Shown one piece after another: positions 10,267-18,868 of a DNA stretch of 64,000 nucleotides (position 1 is its first letter; each line of letters opens with the position of its first letter). The stretch comes from Phlyctochytrium arcticum (taxonomy: Eukaryota; Chytridiomycota; Chytridiomycetes; Chytridiales; Chytridiaceae), in NCBI GenBank assembly GCA_025602905.1, contig JAHLKI010000024.1, forward strand, positions 62,001 to 126,000, read 5' to 3'. The notes beneath the pieces are model-generated. The model ran no database searches, was not told the DNA's origin, and worked only from the letters and a program-made list of their open reading frames with translations. The translations under genes and the position numbers were made by a program.

Positions 10267-11488
10267 CTACCAGCCGGTCGCAACGTTGTTCGCGTAGAAG
10301 TCGTTCTGGTTCGCGTTGGTTGCAGAGTTCAAGTTGTTGACATTGTTTGCTTTAGACATACGAGTATTAGAACGGAATACAGTGATGAATGAGAAGGCAG
10401 CCTACCATTCACGGCGTTAAAGTTGTTGTCGTTCTGGTTGAAATTGCTGTTGGCGTTCTGGGTGTAGGCAGTGTTTTCATTCGTGTTTGCATTGACATTG
10501 TTGTTGTTGGCGTTGACGGCATTGTAATTGTTCAGGTTGTTGGCATCAGTGAACTGGTTGTAGTTGTTGTTGTTGTTAGCTGCATCGTTCACGAAGTACC
10601 CGGGAATACCAATTCCGCCCTTGAAGCCGGCCGCTTCGACTTCAGCAGGTTCTGCTCCAAAGCCAAAGGCACCGCCGTACCCACCAAAACCCGCGCCTAC
10701 TCCACCAAGTTCGGCACCAGCAAAGTCCGTCCCGATACCCCCAAATTCGGCGCCAGCAAAGTCTGTGCCAATACCCCCAAAATCGGCACCAGCAAAGTCA
10801 GCGCCTACGCCCCCAAACTCGGCACCCCCGAAACCCGCGCCTATTCCACCAAATTCAGCACCGGCGAGTCCAGCACCAATACCCCCGATAGCTGGTCCCG
10901 CGAATCCAGCACCCAAACCAATACCGGGTCCCGCGGCCGTGACTTCCTGATCTTCGACACCGGCGGCTTCAACACCAAGACCGAATGCCTGGTTGTTAGT
11001 GAAAAAGTCGTTCTGGTTGTTGTTGACTCCCGTGGCGACGTTGTTGGCGTTGTTAGCTGTGAACTATAGTGTTATTGATGGTTCTCCTCGCAAACCAGAT
11101 TGATGTAGGAAAACGTACCATTAACAGCATTGTAGTTGTTGTCGTTCTGGTTGAAGTTGCTGTTGGCGTTCTGGGTGTAGGCAGTATTCTCATTCGTGTT
11201 TGCGTTGACATTGTTGTTGTTGGCATTGACGGCATTGTAGTTGTTCTCATTGTTGGCATTCTCGAACTGGTTGTAGTTGTTGTTGTTGCCAGCAGCATTG
11301 TTCACAAAGTATCCAGGGATCTCAAATTCGCCAATGCCTTTGCCCTTGCCCCATCCAACCTGATGGGACACGGTTATCGATTAGATTCGTTGAAAAACAC
11401 ACAAATCAATCCATACCACTTCAATCGGGGCAGAAAATACTCCAGCAAGAAAGGGAGCAGCAGCGGCAATAGCAAGAACGGCCTTCAT
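10267..11488 (-). CDS. Secreted Asn/Gly-rich protein, array copy E
   Basis: A 348-aa paralogue. Exons are 11488-11417 (leader MKAVLAIAAAAPFLAGVFS, then APIEV), 11359-11119, 11056-10406 and 10349-10267. Exon 2 lacks the ESAGFK start found in B, C and D and instead opens VGWGKGKGIGEFEIPGYF. This suggests the acceptor has moved 3' or the start of the exon was lost. Exon 3 has VEDQEVTAAGP, six Ala/Asp/Gly 12-residue repeats, then AEPAEVEAAGFKGG-IGIPGYF and the second Asn-rich module. Exon 4 ends QNDFYANNVATGW. The frame is intact. Spacing to D and F (about 2.5 and 2.2 kb) fits tandem duplication. Function unknown. Confidence 0.8.
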
Positions 11489-11634
11489 GGTTACAAAGAT
11501 GACGAGTTGAACAGGGGTTGAAAAAGAGAAGGTGCTGGAGGTGCTTGCGGGAAGATTTGCTGCTGGTTGCTGGGAAGGTAGAGAGATGTAGGGCGAGCGA
11601 CTGGTGAAAGAAGAGATGCACAATGAACCGCTCC

Positions 11635-11642
11635 CTTTTATA
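11635..11642 (-). promoter_or_regulatory. TATA box of array copy E
   Basis: TATAAAAG in gaggattataaaaggg, about 150 nt upstream of the start codon. Confidence 0.6.
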
Positions 11643-11689
11643 ATCCTCAGGATAACTTCACTGCCCATATAGTGATGTTCCATCTCCAG

Positions 11690-12090
11690 GCATCCATGGC
11701 ATTTAAACTCGCTAAGACATTGATTGACTTTAATGGAGGAACCAAAACAGCGGAGTGTCAACAACTTACCGAAAAAAGTTGGGTTTCTGGGTTATTCATC
11801 AGAATCCAAAATCCAAAAAGCAAGACCTTGTTCTTAATTGTATATTTGGAGCAGAATGAAGATCTGGCCGAAGAAACCCTCCTTCGACTCCGGTCTCCAC
11901 ACATCGTGACGCTGGTAGAACTGCGCAGCCCGACCCCAGGGTACCAACGGCAACTGCGCCTTCAGTATGGCCAATCCACAAGCTTGGCATGCCAATAACT
12001 TCGGTCCGCATTCCCAATATGGAGGTGGGGAAGAACGATATGGCTATTCGACAATGCATTTTCAGGAAAACCACCTAGCTGGTTATGTGG
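11690..12090. repeat. Array spacer repeat, unit 3
   Basis: Third copy of the spacer block, the most diverged of the full-length ones. It keeps ctcgctaagacattg, actttaatggagga, ggtctccacacat, ccccagggtaccaac and gatatggctattc.ac.atgcattttcagg. No gene. Confidence 0.7.
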
Positions 12091-12510
12091 ACGGACTGCA
12101 TTTTCTATATCGTGTATTCACGTTGATATGTCCATATATTTCCAAAATCATGGAAATAATGCATTGGAAATCTCTGGTCCTGGGCCATTCTGGGTTTTGC
12201 AAATGGCAGTTCTTACATGTTCGTCATCTGCAAGAGACGCGCGAAGTCCACTTCTCAGGCTACGCGTTCATTTGAGGGCCAGCAAATAAAGTGAAATTTG
12301 ATTTATTTGGTGATAACATATACCAGAGTCGGTTGCTCTCTCGTAATTAACGGTAACTTTAGAAATGCCGGGAAGCACCCCGAATCAAGAAAAAAAGGAT
12401 GGTGGCAGGAGATCCATTCATATCTTTTCGAATAAGTAAAATGTATGAATTAGGTAGATAGAAAGAAAGATTATGCAGCTATACTAGGTTGTTAAAAAAT
12501 AGTAATCTAT
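12091..12510. other. Spacer between array copies E and F
   Basis: No gene supported. The last 100 nt repeat the shared 3' flank (cgaataagtaaaatgtatga, aagaaagatta, tatactagg). Confidence 0.5.
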
Positions 12511-12513
12511 CAA

Positions 12514-13575
12514 CTACCAGCCGGTGGCGACGTTGTTCGCGTAGAAATCATTCTGGTTCGCGTTCGTTGCAGAGTTCAGGTTGTTGGCATTGTTTGCTAA
12601 AGACTATTTAGAATGCAACACGGTGATGAACAAAACTCTGACATACCATTCACAGCGTTGTAGTTGTTGTTGTTCTGGTTGAAGTTGCTGTTAGCGTTCT
12701 GGGTGTAAGCAGTGTTTTCATTCGTGTGTGCATTGACATTGTTGTTGTTGGCGTTGACGGCATTGTAGTTGTTCAGGTTGTTGGCGTTCGCAAACTGGTT
12801 GTTGTTATTGTTGTTGGCAGCAGCATTGTTGACGAAGTAACCTGGAATACCGATACCGATTCCGCCCTTGAAACCAGCCGCTTCAACTTCGGTGGGTACC
12901 GCTGCATAGCCAAAACCGCCGCCGTATCCAGTACCCACGCCGTTAATGGTGTTAGTGCCACTGAACCCAGAGTACCCGCCAAAGTCCGCACCCCCGATAC
13001 CGGGTCCCGCGGCCGTGACTTCCTGATCTTCGATAGCGGCGGCTTCAACGCCAAGACCGTACGCTTGGTTGTTGTTAAAAAAGTCGTTCTGGTTGTTGTT
13101 GACTCCGGTTGCAACGTTGTTGGCGTTGTTAGCTGTGAATAATGTTAATAATGGTTCGCATCGCAATCACGAATGGGAAAGGCATACCATTGACAGCATT
13201 GTAGTTGTTATTGTTCTGGTTGTAGTTGCTGTTCGAATTCTGAAGGTAAGCAACATTCTCATTGGTGTTGGCGTTCACGTTGTTGCTGTTCGCGTTGACG
13301 GCATTGTAGTTGTTCTCGTTGTTGGCATTCGCGAACTGGTTGTAGTTGTTGTTGTTGCCAGCAGCATTGTTCAAAAAGTATCCAGGGATATCGAATTCAC
13401 CAATGCCCTTGCCCCATCCACCCTTGAACCCAGCAGTTTCCTGCGACACCGTTCATCAAGTTAGATTCGTTGGCAGCCACATGAAGTAAACGGAGATACA
13501 TACCACTTCAACGGGGGCTGCAAATACGCCAGCAAGAAAGGGGGCAGCAGCAGCAATGGCAAGAACGGCCTTCAT
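12514..13575 (-). CDS. Secreted Asn/Gly-rich protein, array copy F
   Basis: Shortest copy, 297 aa. Exons are 13575-13504 (leader MKAVLAIAAAAPFLAGVFA, then APVEV), 13440-13188, 13132-12647 and 12596-12514. Exon 2 begins ETAGFKGGWGKGIGEFDIPGYF. Exon 3 lacks the GGIGADFAG repeats altogether. It goes from VTAAGPGIGG straight to SGFSGTNTINGVGTGYGGG, the block otherwise seen only in copy C, then VPTEVEAAGFKGG-IGIPGYF and the Asn-rich module. Exon 4 ends QNDFYANNVATGW. As the copy with no minisatellite it may be the basal form, or it may have lost the repeats. The frame is open. It is the promoter-side end of the array. Confidence 0.82.
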
Positions 13576-13699
13576 AGTTGCAAAGGTAACGAGTTTAGAA
13601 GGGTAGTCGTAAATGAGAGGCGTTGGAGGTGCTTGCTGGAAGGTTTGCTGCTGGTTGCGGGAAGGCCGGTGACAGAAGAGATGCCCGTTGACCCGCCCC

Positions 13700-13707
13700 C
13701 TTTTATA
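13700..13707 (-). promoter_or_regulatory. TATA box of array copy F
   Basis: TATAAAAG in gaggattataaaaggg, about 125-132 nt upstream of the start codon. Confidence 0.6.
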
Positions 13708-13754
13708 ATCCTCAGAACGCCGTTATTGCACTTCTGCACTGTGATCATCTCCAG

Positions 13755-13880
13755 GCCTTCATGGCATCTGAACTCGCCAAGACTCCAAGCGACTCTAATT
13801 GAGGAAAGCCAACCAAGACATCTGGTTTCAGACAGGTAGAAAGCCGCGGTTTTGAATCCAAATCTAAAGACAGGATCCGG
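13755..13880. repeat. Array spacer repeat, truncated unit 4
   Basis: Only the promoter-proximal part of the spacer block remains (catggcatctgaactcgc, aagccaaccaa, gaatccaaatctaaa). The array homology ends at about 13.9 kb. Confidence 0.6.
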
Positions 13881-14249
13881 AGGCCTGGTTTTGGATTATT
13901 CCCTGGGAAGACTGAGTAGTTTCGATTTTGACCACCTCCCCAGGGCCCAGACGATTCTCTCCGCTTTTTTTTGCGCAGTCGCTTCCGTGGGGTATTTACT
14001 GGGGGGTGCTGACTTGCCCGTCAGTCGCAACTGGTGTAAACCCCGCACAACTTGGTGCAAGGATGGTTTCAGAATTTGAGAGTGAGATAACATCGATATG
14101 GCACGGTTCCAGGCCGACTGCCCAACAAAACTCCACATTTCGGGCATGTGGTTTGGGCGCAGATCGCCGAAATACCGATACCAAAGCAACGGAGGCCCCA
14201 GGGTGATACGCTCGAAAGTATTCATAATCAAGTACATGTATATAATGAC
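13881..14249. other. Stretch without a supported gene
   Basis: Short overlapping frames only, and none with a recognisable domain. It separates the array from the 3' end of the SET-domain gene. Confidence 0.4.
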
Positions 14250-15806
14250 TTATGCATCACTAGCGATTTCTTGCATAGATTGCAGATAGCGTTGGACGGA
14301 ATCCAGTTGTACCCACGCCCCTTGCAGTTCTTCTAATCGTTGGCAAGTTGGAGCCAAGATCTGACACTCTCCAGAAAGATAGTCCTGGGCGATTCGCATC
14401 GCAACTTGATCTTGCTGGGAGCTTGCTGAATCAATATGTGGACCACTCTCCAGTATGCTCATATTATGTGCCAGCCTGGAACCGAGAATATCCAAAAGAA
14501 TCGTAAAGATACGCAGCTGAATGATTGGGAACTCCCGTGTAGACTTGATGTAGTTTAAGAATTCCTTCCTCCCCTCAGGCAAAGCGTCGTTGTGTAATGT
14601 GAACTGCTCAGACGCAACTGAAAACCCATCATCCTCAGTCATAACAGCGATACACATTGAGATCAGACTATCATCGTCCATCAAGGCATTGGTAACATCA
14701 TTTTTACTGCCTTCAGCTGACGGTGTCGGTGCCATTGTCGGTTTTATTTTTACTCTTGGGGCAACTTGGAGTAGTTTCAATAAACGTCGCTTCCCAGCAA
14801 TCCCATTCATGGCTTCTGGCGTTATGTTATCTTCCGCATCAGTGAACCCAAATTCCACAAAAGGAGTGGGTATTGTAATCACATTGTTCGGATTCTTGTC
14901 GATCACGAACCCATGAATGAAAAGCAATTCAGAGTTTGACTTGCTGCCGTAGCTAATAAATAACTCTGTAAGGGGGTTCACGATGCTACCGGGATTCAAG
15001 AGTTCCAGCTTAATAGGGAAAGCTGAAACACCACGGCAGTAATTCCAGTGAATGGTAGGTTCGAAAGAATGGTTGCAAAAGTCAACCAGCGGTATCAAAT
15101 GATGATCATCACCCTCGGTTTCATCGTTCGGTGCGCTGTGTTGAATCGCTGAATGAAATGATAGAACACGACTCCAAAAGATCGCATCGGCCCACATCCA
15201 GTCCTGCATTGATACATCCGGCGATAATTCACTCAGATATGCCTTCATTTCATTGTACTCTTGGTTCAAACTTTCCAGTTTCTGCTCTACGGCATCTCGA
15301 AGCTCCGTCGCCTCCAACATTTGGCGTGCCGGGGAATCGGCAGGCCAAAGAATGGGAGTATGAAGTTCGTCAAATTTGGGTAAAATGCCAATATACGGAG
15401 ACCATGCATTCGGGCAATAACTGAGCTTTCCGGATCCTGGATGATTTGAACATACTTCAATCCCCCGACGGCTCTCGGTCAGTACACAAATCAGGAAGGC
15501 TACCAATATGCGTCTGCTTGGCTTTGTTTTCTCCGATTTCAGTTGGAATCCTTGCAAGCACTTTGCGAGCCGCCGGGAACTCTCGCAAGCACCCTTGATC
15601 GCCATCGACTCTACCACACTCTGGGACAGTAAAAGTGATGGGGGGATTTTGGCGATAGCATTGTCCGTCAACAAAGTTCCGGTGTTGAAAACTCCGAGGC
15701 CACTGTGATCGCCGGCTGTTGAGTTGGAAAACGATAGATCTTCAAAGGTTGCTCCATTATCTTTGAGCCAGGAGTTGAACCTGCTTAGCTCCTCTGCTGT
15801 CGGCAT
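14250..15806 (-). CDS. SET-domain lysine methyltransferase, RKM/SETD6/LSMT type
   Basis: Intronless, 518 aa, starting MPTAEELSRFNSWL. The N-terminal GLGVF and the widely spaced core are typical of the class VII SET family (Rubisco LSMT, SETD3/4/6, yeast Rkm). These use S-adenosylmethionine to methylate lysine (or histidine) on non-histone proteins such as ribosomal proteins. The cofactor/active-site motifs are LIPLVDFCNHSFEPT (the usual NH box) at about residues 250-265 and ELFISYGSKSNSELLFIHG at about 300-320. The long SET-I insert and the helical C-terminal half match the Rubisco LSMT substrate-binding region. The substrate cannot be told from sequence. The start is the first ATG of the frame. 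Confidence 0.8.
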   Translation of the reverse strand: MPTAEELSRFNSWLKDNGATFEDLSFSNSTAGDHSGLGVFNTGTLLTDNAIAKIPPSLLLSQSVVESMAIKGACESSRRLAKCLQGFQLKSEKTKPSRRILVAFLICVLTESRRGIEVCSNHPGSGKLSYCPNAWSPYIGILPKFDELHTPILWPADSPARQMLEATELRDAVEQKLESLNQEYNEMKAYLSELSPDVSMQDWMWADAIFWSRVLSFHSAIQHSAPNDETEGDDHHLIPLVDFCNHSFEPTIHWNYCRGVSAFPIKLELLNPGSIVNPLTELFISYGSKSNSELLFIHGFVIDKNPNNVITIPTPFVEFGFTDAEDNITPEAMNGIAGKRRLLKLLQVAPRVKIKPTMAPTPSAEGSKNDVTNALMDDDSLISMCIAVMTEDDGFSVASEQFTLHNDALPEGRKEFLNYIKSTREFPIIQLRIFTILLDILGSRLAHNMSILESGPHIDSASSQQDQVAMRIAQDYLSGECQILAPTCQRLEELQGAWVQLDSVQRYLQSMQEIASDA

Positions 15807-16010
15807 GATGCTTTGGTGTATAGTCGCCGCGAATCTCTAGCACCGGAGAAGGTCACTTTTAGAGGATCCCCAGCTGCAGAATGACAAGTTGTCGAGGATG
15901 TCAAAAAGTTCCCTAACCGCGTTAACCCGCCATGACAGTCCATGACAGTTGGAAATTTGATGTATACGGCTACCAGGCATACCATATCTACTATGAAGCT
16001 TATAGAACTT

Positions 16011-16041
16011 ATAGAACTACCGTACAGTATGGTAGTTCTAT
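16011..16041. repeat. Perfect inverted repeat (hairpin) upstream of the SET gene
   Basis: Arms atagaactacc (16011-16021) and ggtagttctat (16031-16041) around a 9-nt loop. It lies between the 3' end of the secreted-protein gene and the SET-gene start. It could be a palindromic regulator site or a 3'-end structure. No function is shown. Confidence 0.5.
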
Positions 16042-16170
16042 GAATTTCTTGGACACAATGAAACTTCGAAAGTATTTATTTATTGGTACACAATCATTAC
16101 TACAAGCGCTACTCTGGAGGGGATCAAGCGATACATACATCAAACTTAGTATTGCGAAATATAGGTATGC

Positions 16171-16933
16171 TTAAGGCCCCCCATTCTCATCATCGGTTTC
16201 TTCATCTTCAGGATCTTCTTCAGGTACCCTTTGACCAGGAAGTCGATCTCTTCTCTTATGAAGTGGCTTTAAAGAGGATGGTGGAAGGGGGAACATCAGC
16301 GTTGGCTTTTGTACAGGAGCGGTGGTCGGAATCGGTGTTGGTGCCGTCGTTGTGGTAGTGGTGGTCGTCTTAATAACAATCTTTTGGGTGGTACCGAAGG
16401 TGCCCCTCCCCATAACGCTGTATGGCAGATTGATGTTTACAACATTATAGCATAAACCAACTTCGACCCATCCCCCGGCTGCCACCGCATCGTTCATTCC
16501 AGCAATCGGAGTAGCCCGTAAGATACTTCCTTGATTATCCTGCCACACATCAGCTACGGCATTAGAAATCCACCAGACCTGAGCGTTGTTCAGAAGAAGA
16601 TCCAAGCTCCATGTGGTGGAAGGATAGAAGTAGGCAGGATTGGGGTCATGAACGATATTTAGAGACCCGCAATATACTCCATTTTTGGCATCCTGGTAAG
16701 TAAATGTGCTAACTGGGACGGTTGTTGTCGAAAGTGGGGTGGTGTTGGCAGGTAGCGAGGTATCTATCAAATCAACAAATTATGCTTTCAGTACGCCGAG
16801 AATTCATGATATCAGTCACCAACCACCTACCTCCAATAACTTGCCGAGCAAAGAGACTGGCCACCCCAGCTTCAATGCTCGGGATCGACCAGACAGCCAG
16901 CAGGCTGAAAGCTGTCGTATACCAACTCTTCAT
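16171..16933 (-). CDS. Secreted Thr-rich protein with possible CBM2-like module
   Basis: Two exons, 16933-16831 and 16763-16171. Exon 1 encodes a signal peptide (MKSWYTTAFSLLAVWSIPSIEAG) and ends one base into a codon. The join reads ARQVIG-DTSLPANTTP. The mature protein has a Thr/Ser/Pro linker, then about 100 residues with TWSLDLLLNNAQVWWISN and GGWVEVGLCYNV. It then runs through a Thr/Pro tract and a charged, acidic C-terminus (RRDRLPGQRVPEEDPEDEE). The spacing of aromatic and Gly residues is reminiscent of carbohydrate-binding modules of the CBM2 fold, but this is weak and unproven. There is no catalytic domain, so a wall-associated or secreted binding protein is a guess. Confidence 0.6.
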
Positions 16934-17258
16934 TTGCAAGGACTTGATGGAACAAAGCTTGTGAAAGTATATTGCTGTAACCTGTAAATTGCAGCTTCGA
17001 AGTCCAATGTAGAATAAATTTCCCGCCAACGTCCTGCATTCCGTGGTTGTAAAAAAAGCATTTTTTCCCGAGAATTCCAGCATGGGGTTGACCCTCATGT
17101 GTTTATGCGGATCCCTAGCAATCTGTCAATCCTAGCAGCCTGCCTGGTTGTGATTGAGCTCATACTTTCGTGATATTTTACACTGCGAATTTATACAAGA
17201 AAACAATTTACTACATTAGAGTCTCTGAACTTTGATTTGGGGCGGATTGTTACATGTT

Positions 17259-18056
17259 TTATGCTGCGCGGAAGGCGTTTGGGACTCGCTCCTCAGTGAA
17301 GTGAGCTCGATCGTGAGGAGTAAGTGCAAGGTACTTTCCGCCATTCTCAATGTCTTCAAGATTCTTGATCTCACGCAGATTGTGGTCAACGATAACTTTC
17401 GGGATTCCGGCAGGAATGAGTGTCGCGGCATGTTCTCGTAGCTGGCAAGGGGAATATGTTAATTACGCCTTGGAGCTCTAGTGGGGGTGTACGATAATCA
17501 CCTTGTCAATGCTGGGATAAGATTTGTTCAGCACAATATCTTCGCCTTGGTGATGACGCTCTGCGTACTCGAAAAGTTTGATTTTCTTGGCAGTTACGCC
17601 AATGTCACTCTCACGAGACTTGCTTCGGACAATGGGCTTCTCATGCTTTGAGCAGGATAATTAAAAATTAGCCAAAACGAAAACGGATTAAAAAGTACAT
17701 TTTCGCAACTTACGTCAACACGCTCTCGAAGATCATTATCACTTCCAAATGGTTGATGGCTTCGGTGAGCAGAAGTGGTACTGCCGTCGTACTCGACCAA
17801 ATCCTTGCGGCCTGACAAATATTAACATTAATAATGCATTAAGAAAGAGCAAGTAATGTTTTCTGCTGCCAACTCACCAGCCATCCCACGCCCTTTACCG
17901 TCCTCATCAAATCGCTGCTTGTGGGTGCCCTACAGAAAACATGTAAGCGCGTGATAAAATTTTCACGTTTACAAGCGTGCTCACAGTGTAAGACTTGGGA
18001 TCCGTAAGACGGGCTGTGACATCTGATGCACGGGGTGAAAGGTGTTCGGTGCTCAT
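17259..18056 (-). CDS. Apicortin (p25-alpha motif + DCX domain)
   Basis: Five exons, 18056-17985, 17929-17878, 17811-17714, 17645-17502 and 17441-17259, giving 182 aa. Residues 17-50 hold the p25-alpha (TPPP) core: LTDPKSYTGTHKQRFDEDGKG, then GMAGRKDLV. Residues 80-165 form a doublecortin-like domain with KKIKLFEY, a Lys/Gly-rich centre and NLEDIENGGKYLAL. This domain pair, in this order and size, defines apicortin. Apicortin is a tubulin-binding protein of apicomplexans (conoid/apical complex), placozoans and a few flagellated fungi. The likely role is binding or stabilising flagellar or cytoplasmic microtubules. All exon joins keep frame and each intron has GT-AG ends. It lies head-to-tail with the STIL homologue upstream. 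Confidence 0.87.
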
Positions 18057-18153
18057 ACTTGGTGTTTTTGTTTGGTGGTTATGGAAGGGGAACTCTTGGC
18101 AAATTTTTCAGAAAATGTATGAAACTGAGGAGGGGGATGCCAGGGAGAGCCTG

Positions 18154-18161
18154 CTTTTATA
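18154..18161 (-). promoter_or_regulatory. Candidate TATA box of apicortin
   Basis: TATAAAAG on the minus strand, about 100 nt upstream of the apicortin ATG. The rest of 18057-18868 shows no gene. Confidence 0.5.
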
Positions 18162-18868
18162 GGCAGGGAAGAGCACCCTTTCCACCCTTTCCACTTGCCC
18201 TTGATTTCCTAAACATTTGTGACGGCATCATTTTTAACGCTTTTCTTGTTCTTGTGAGGTCATTCCCTTCGATCGTTTGCTAAAAGATCCTTAAAAGATC
18301 CTCAATCGTGACTTGACGCACGCTTACCGGCTTTTAACCGACCAACGTTGACGGAAAAATGCAGTCAAATATCATAAATGGAATATGTTGATCAGATCAG
18401 AAATTCACTTTCGGACTTCAAGCTACGACCTTTGTATGCGAGTACTGGAGTATGCATGTATTTTCCAGCCAGTTTAGCTTGTGTAACGTTTCGTTTCGTT
18501 TATCCAGGATCCCTTTGGCTACCGGGAATGTGGGGAGGTATCATATCAGTCGGTATCAAGGAGAAAGTATGATATATCTACAGTGCTAGGACATGAGGAA
18601 GTCAACGGACAGACGGACATTACCAGGGTATCAGAGGATAGGAGGACATACAATGCCGGGTGCGATCGGGTCCACTTATTTTGCACTTCCGACAAACTCC
18701 GATTGATTTTGCGATGCAACAGATGTACCAGTGAGTACCGTCAACATCGAATGAATACGGTAGGATATTACCAAAAATTACATTGGTCAAAAAAATGAGA
18801 AAGAAAACCCAGATTGATGGGAAGGAGAAAACACAAGTGTATTTGCGCCCAGCGCATGCAAACTAGTC

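Noticed and set aside
1108..13464. Long plus-strand Val/Leu/Ile-rich frames across the array (VVVLVEVAVGVLGVG-type text)
   Set aside because: They are the antisense of AAC-rich Asn codons (GTT on the other strand). The minus-strand genes explain them, with signal peptides, splice sites and a shared plan.
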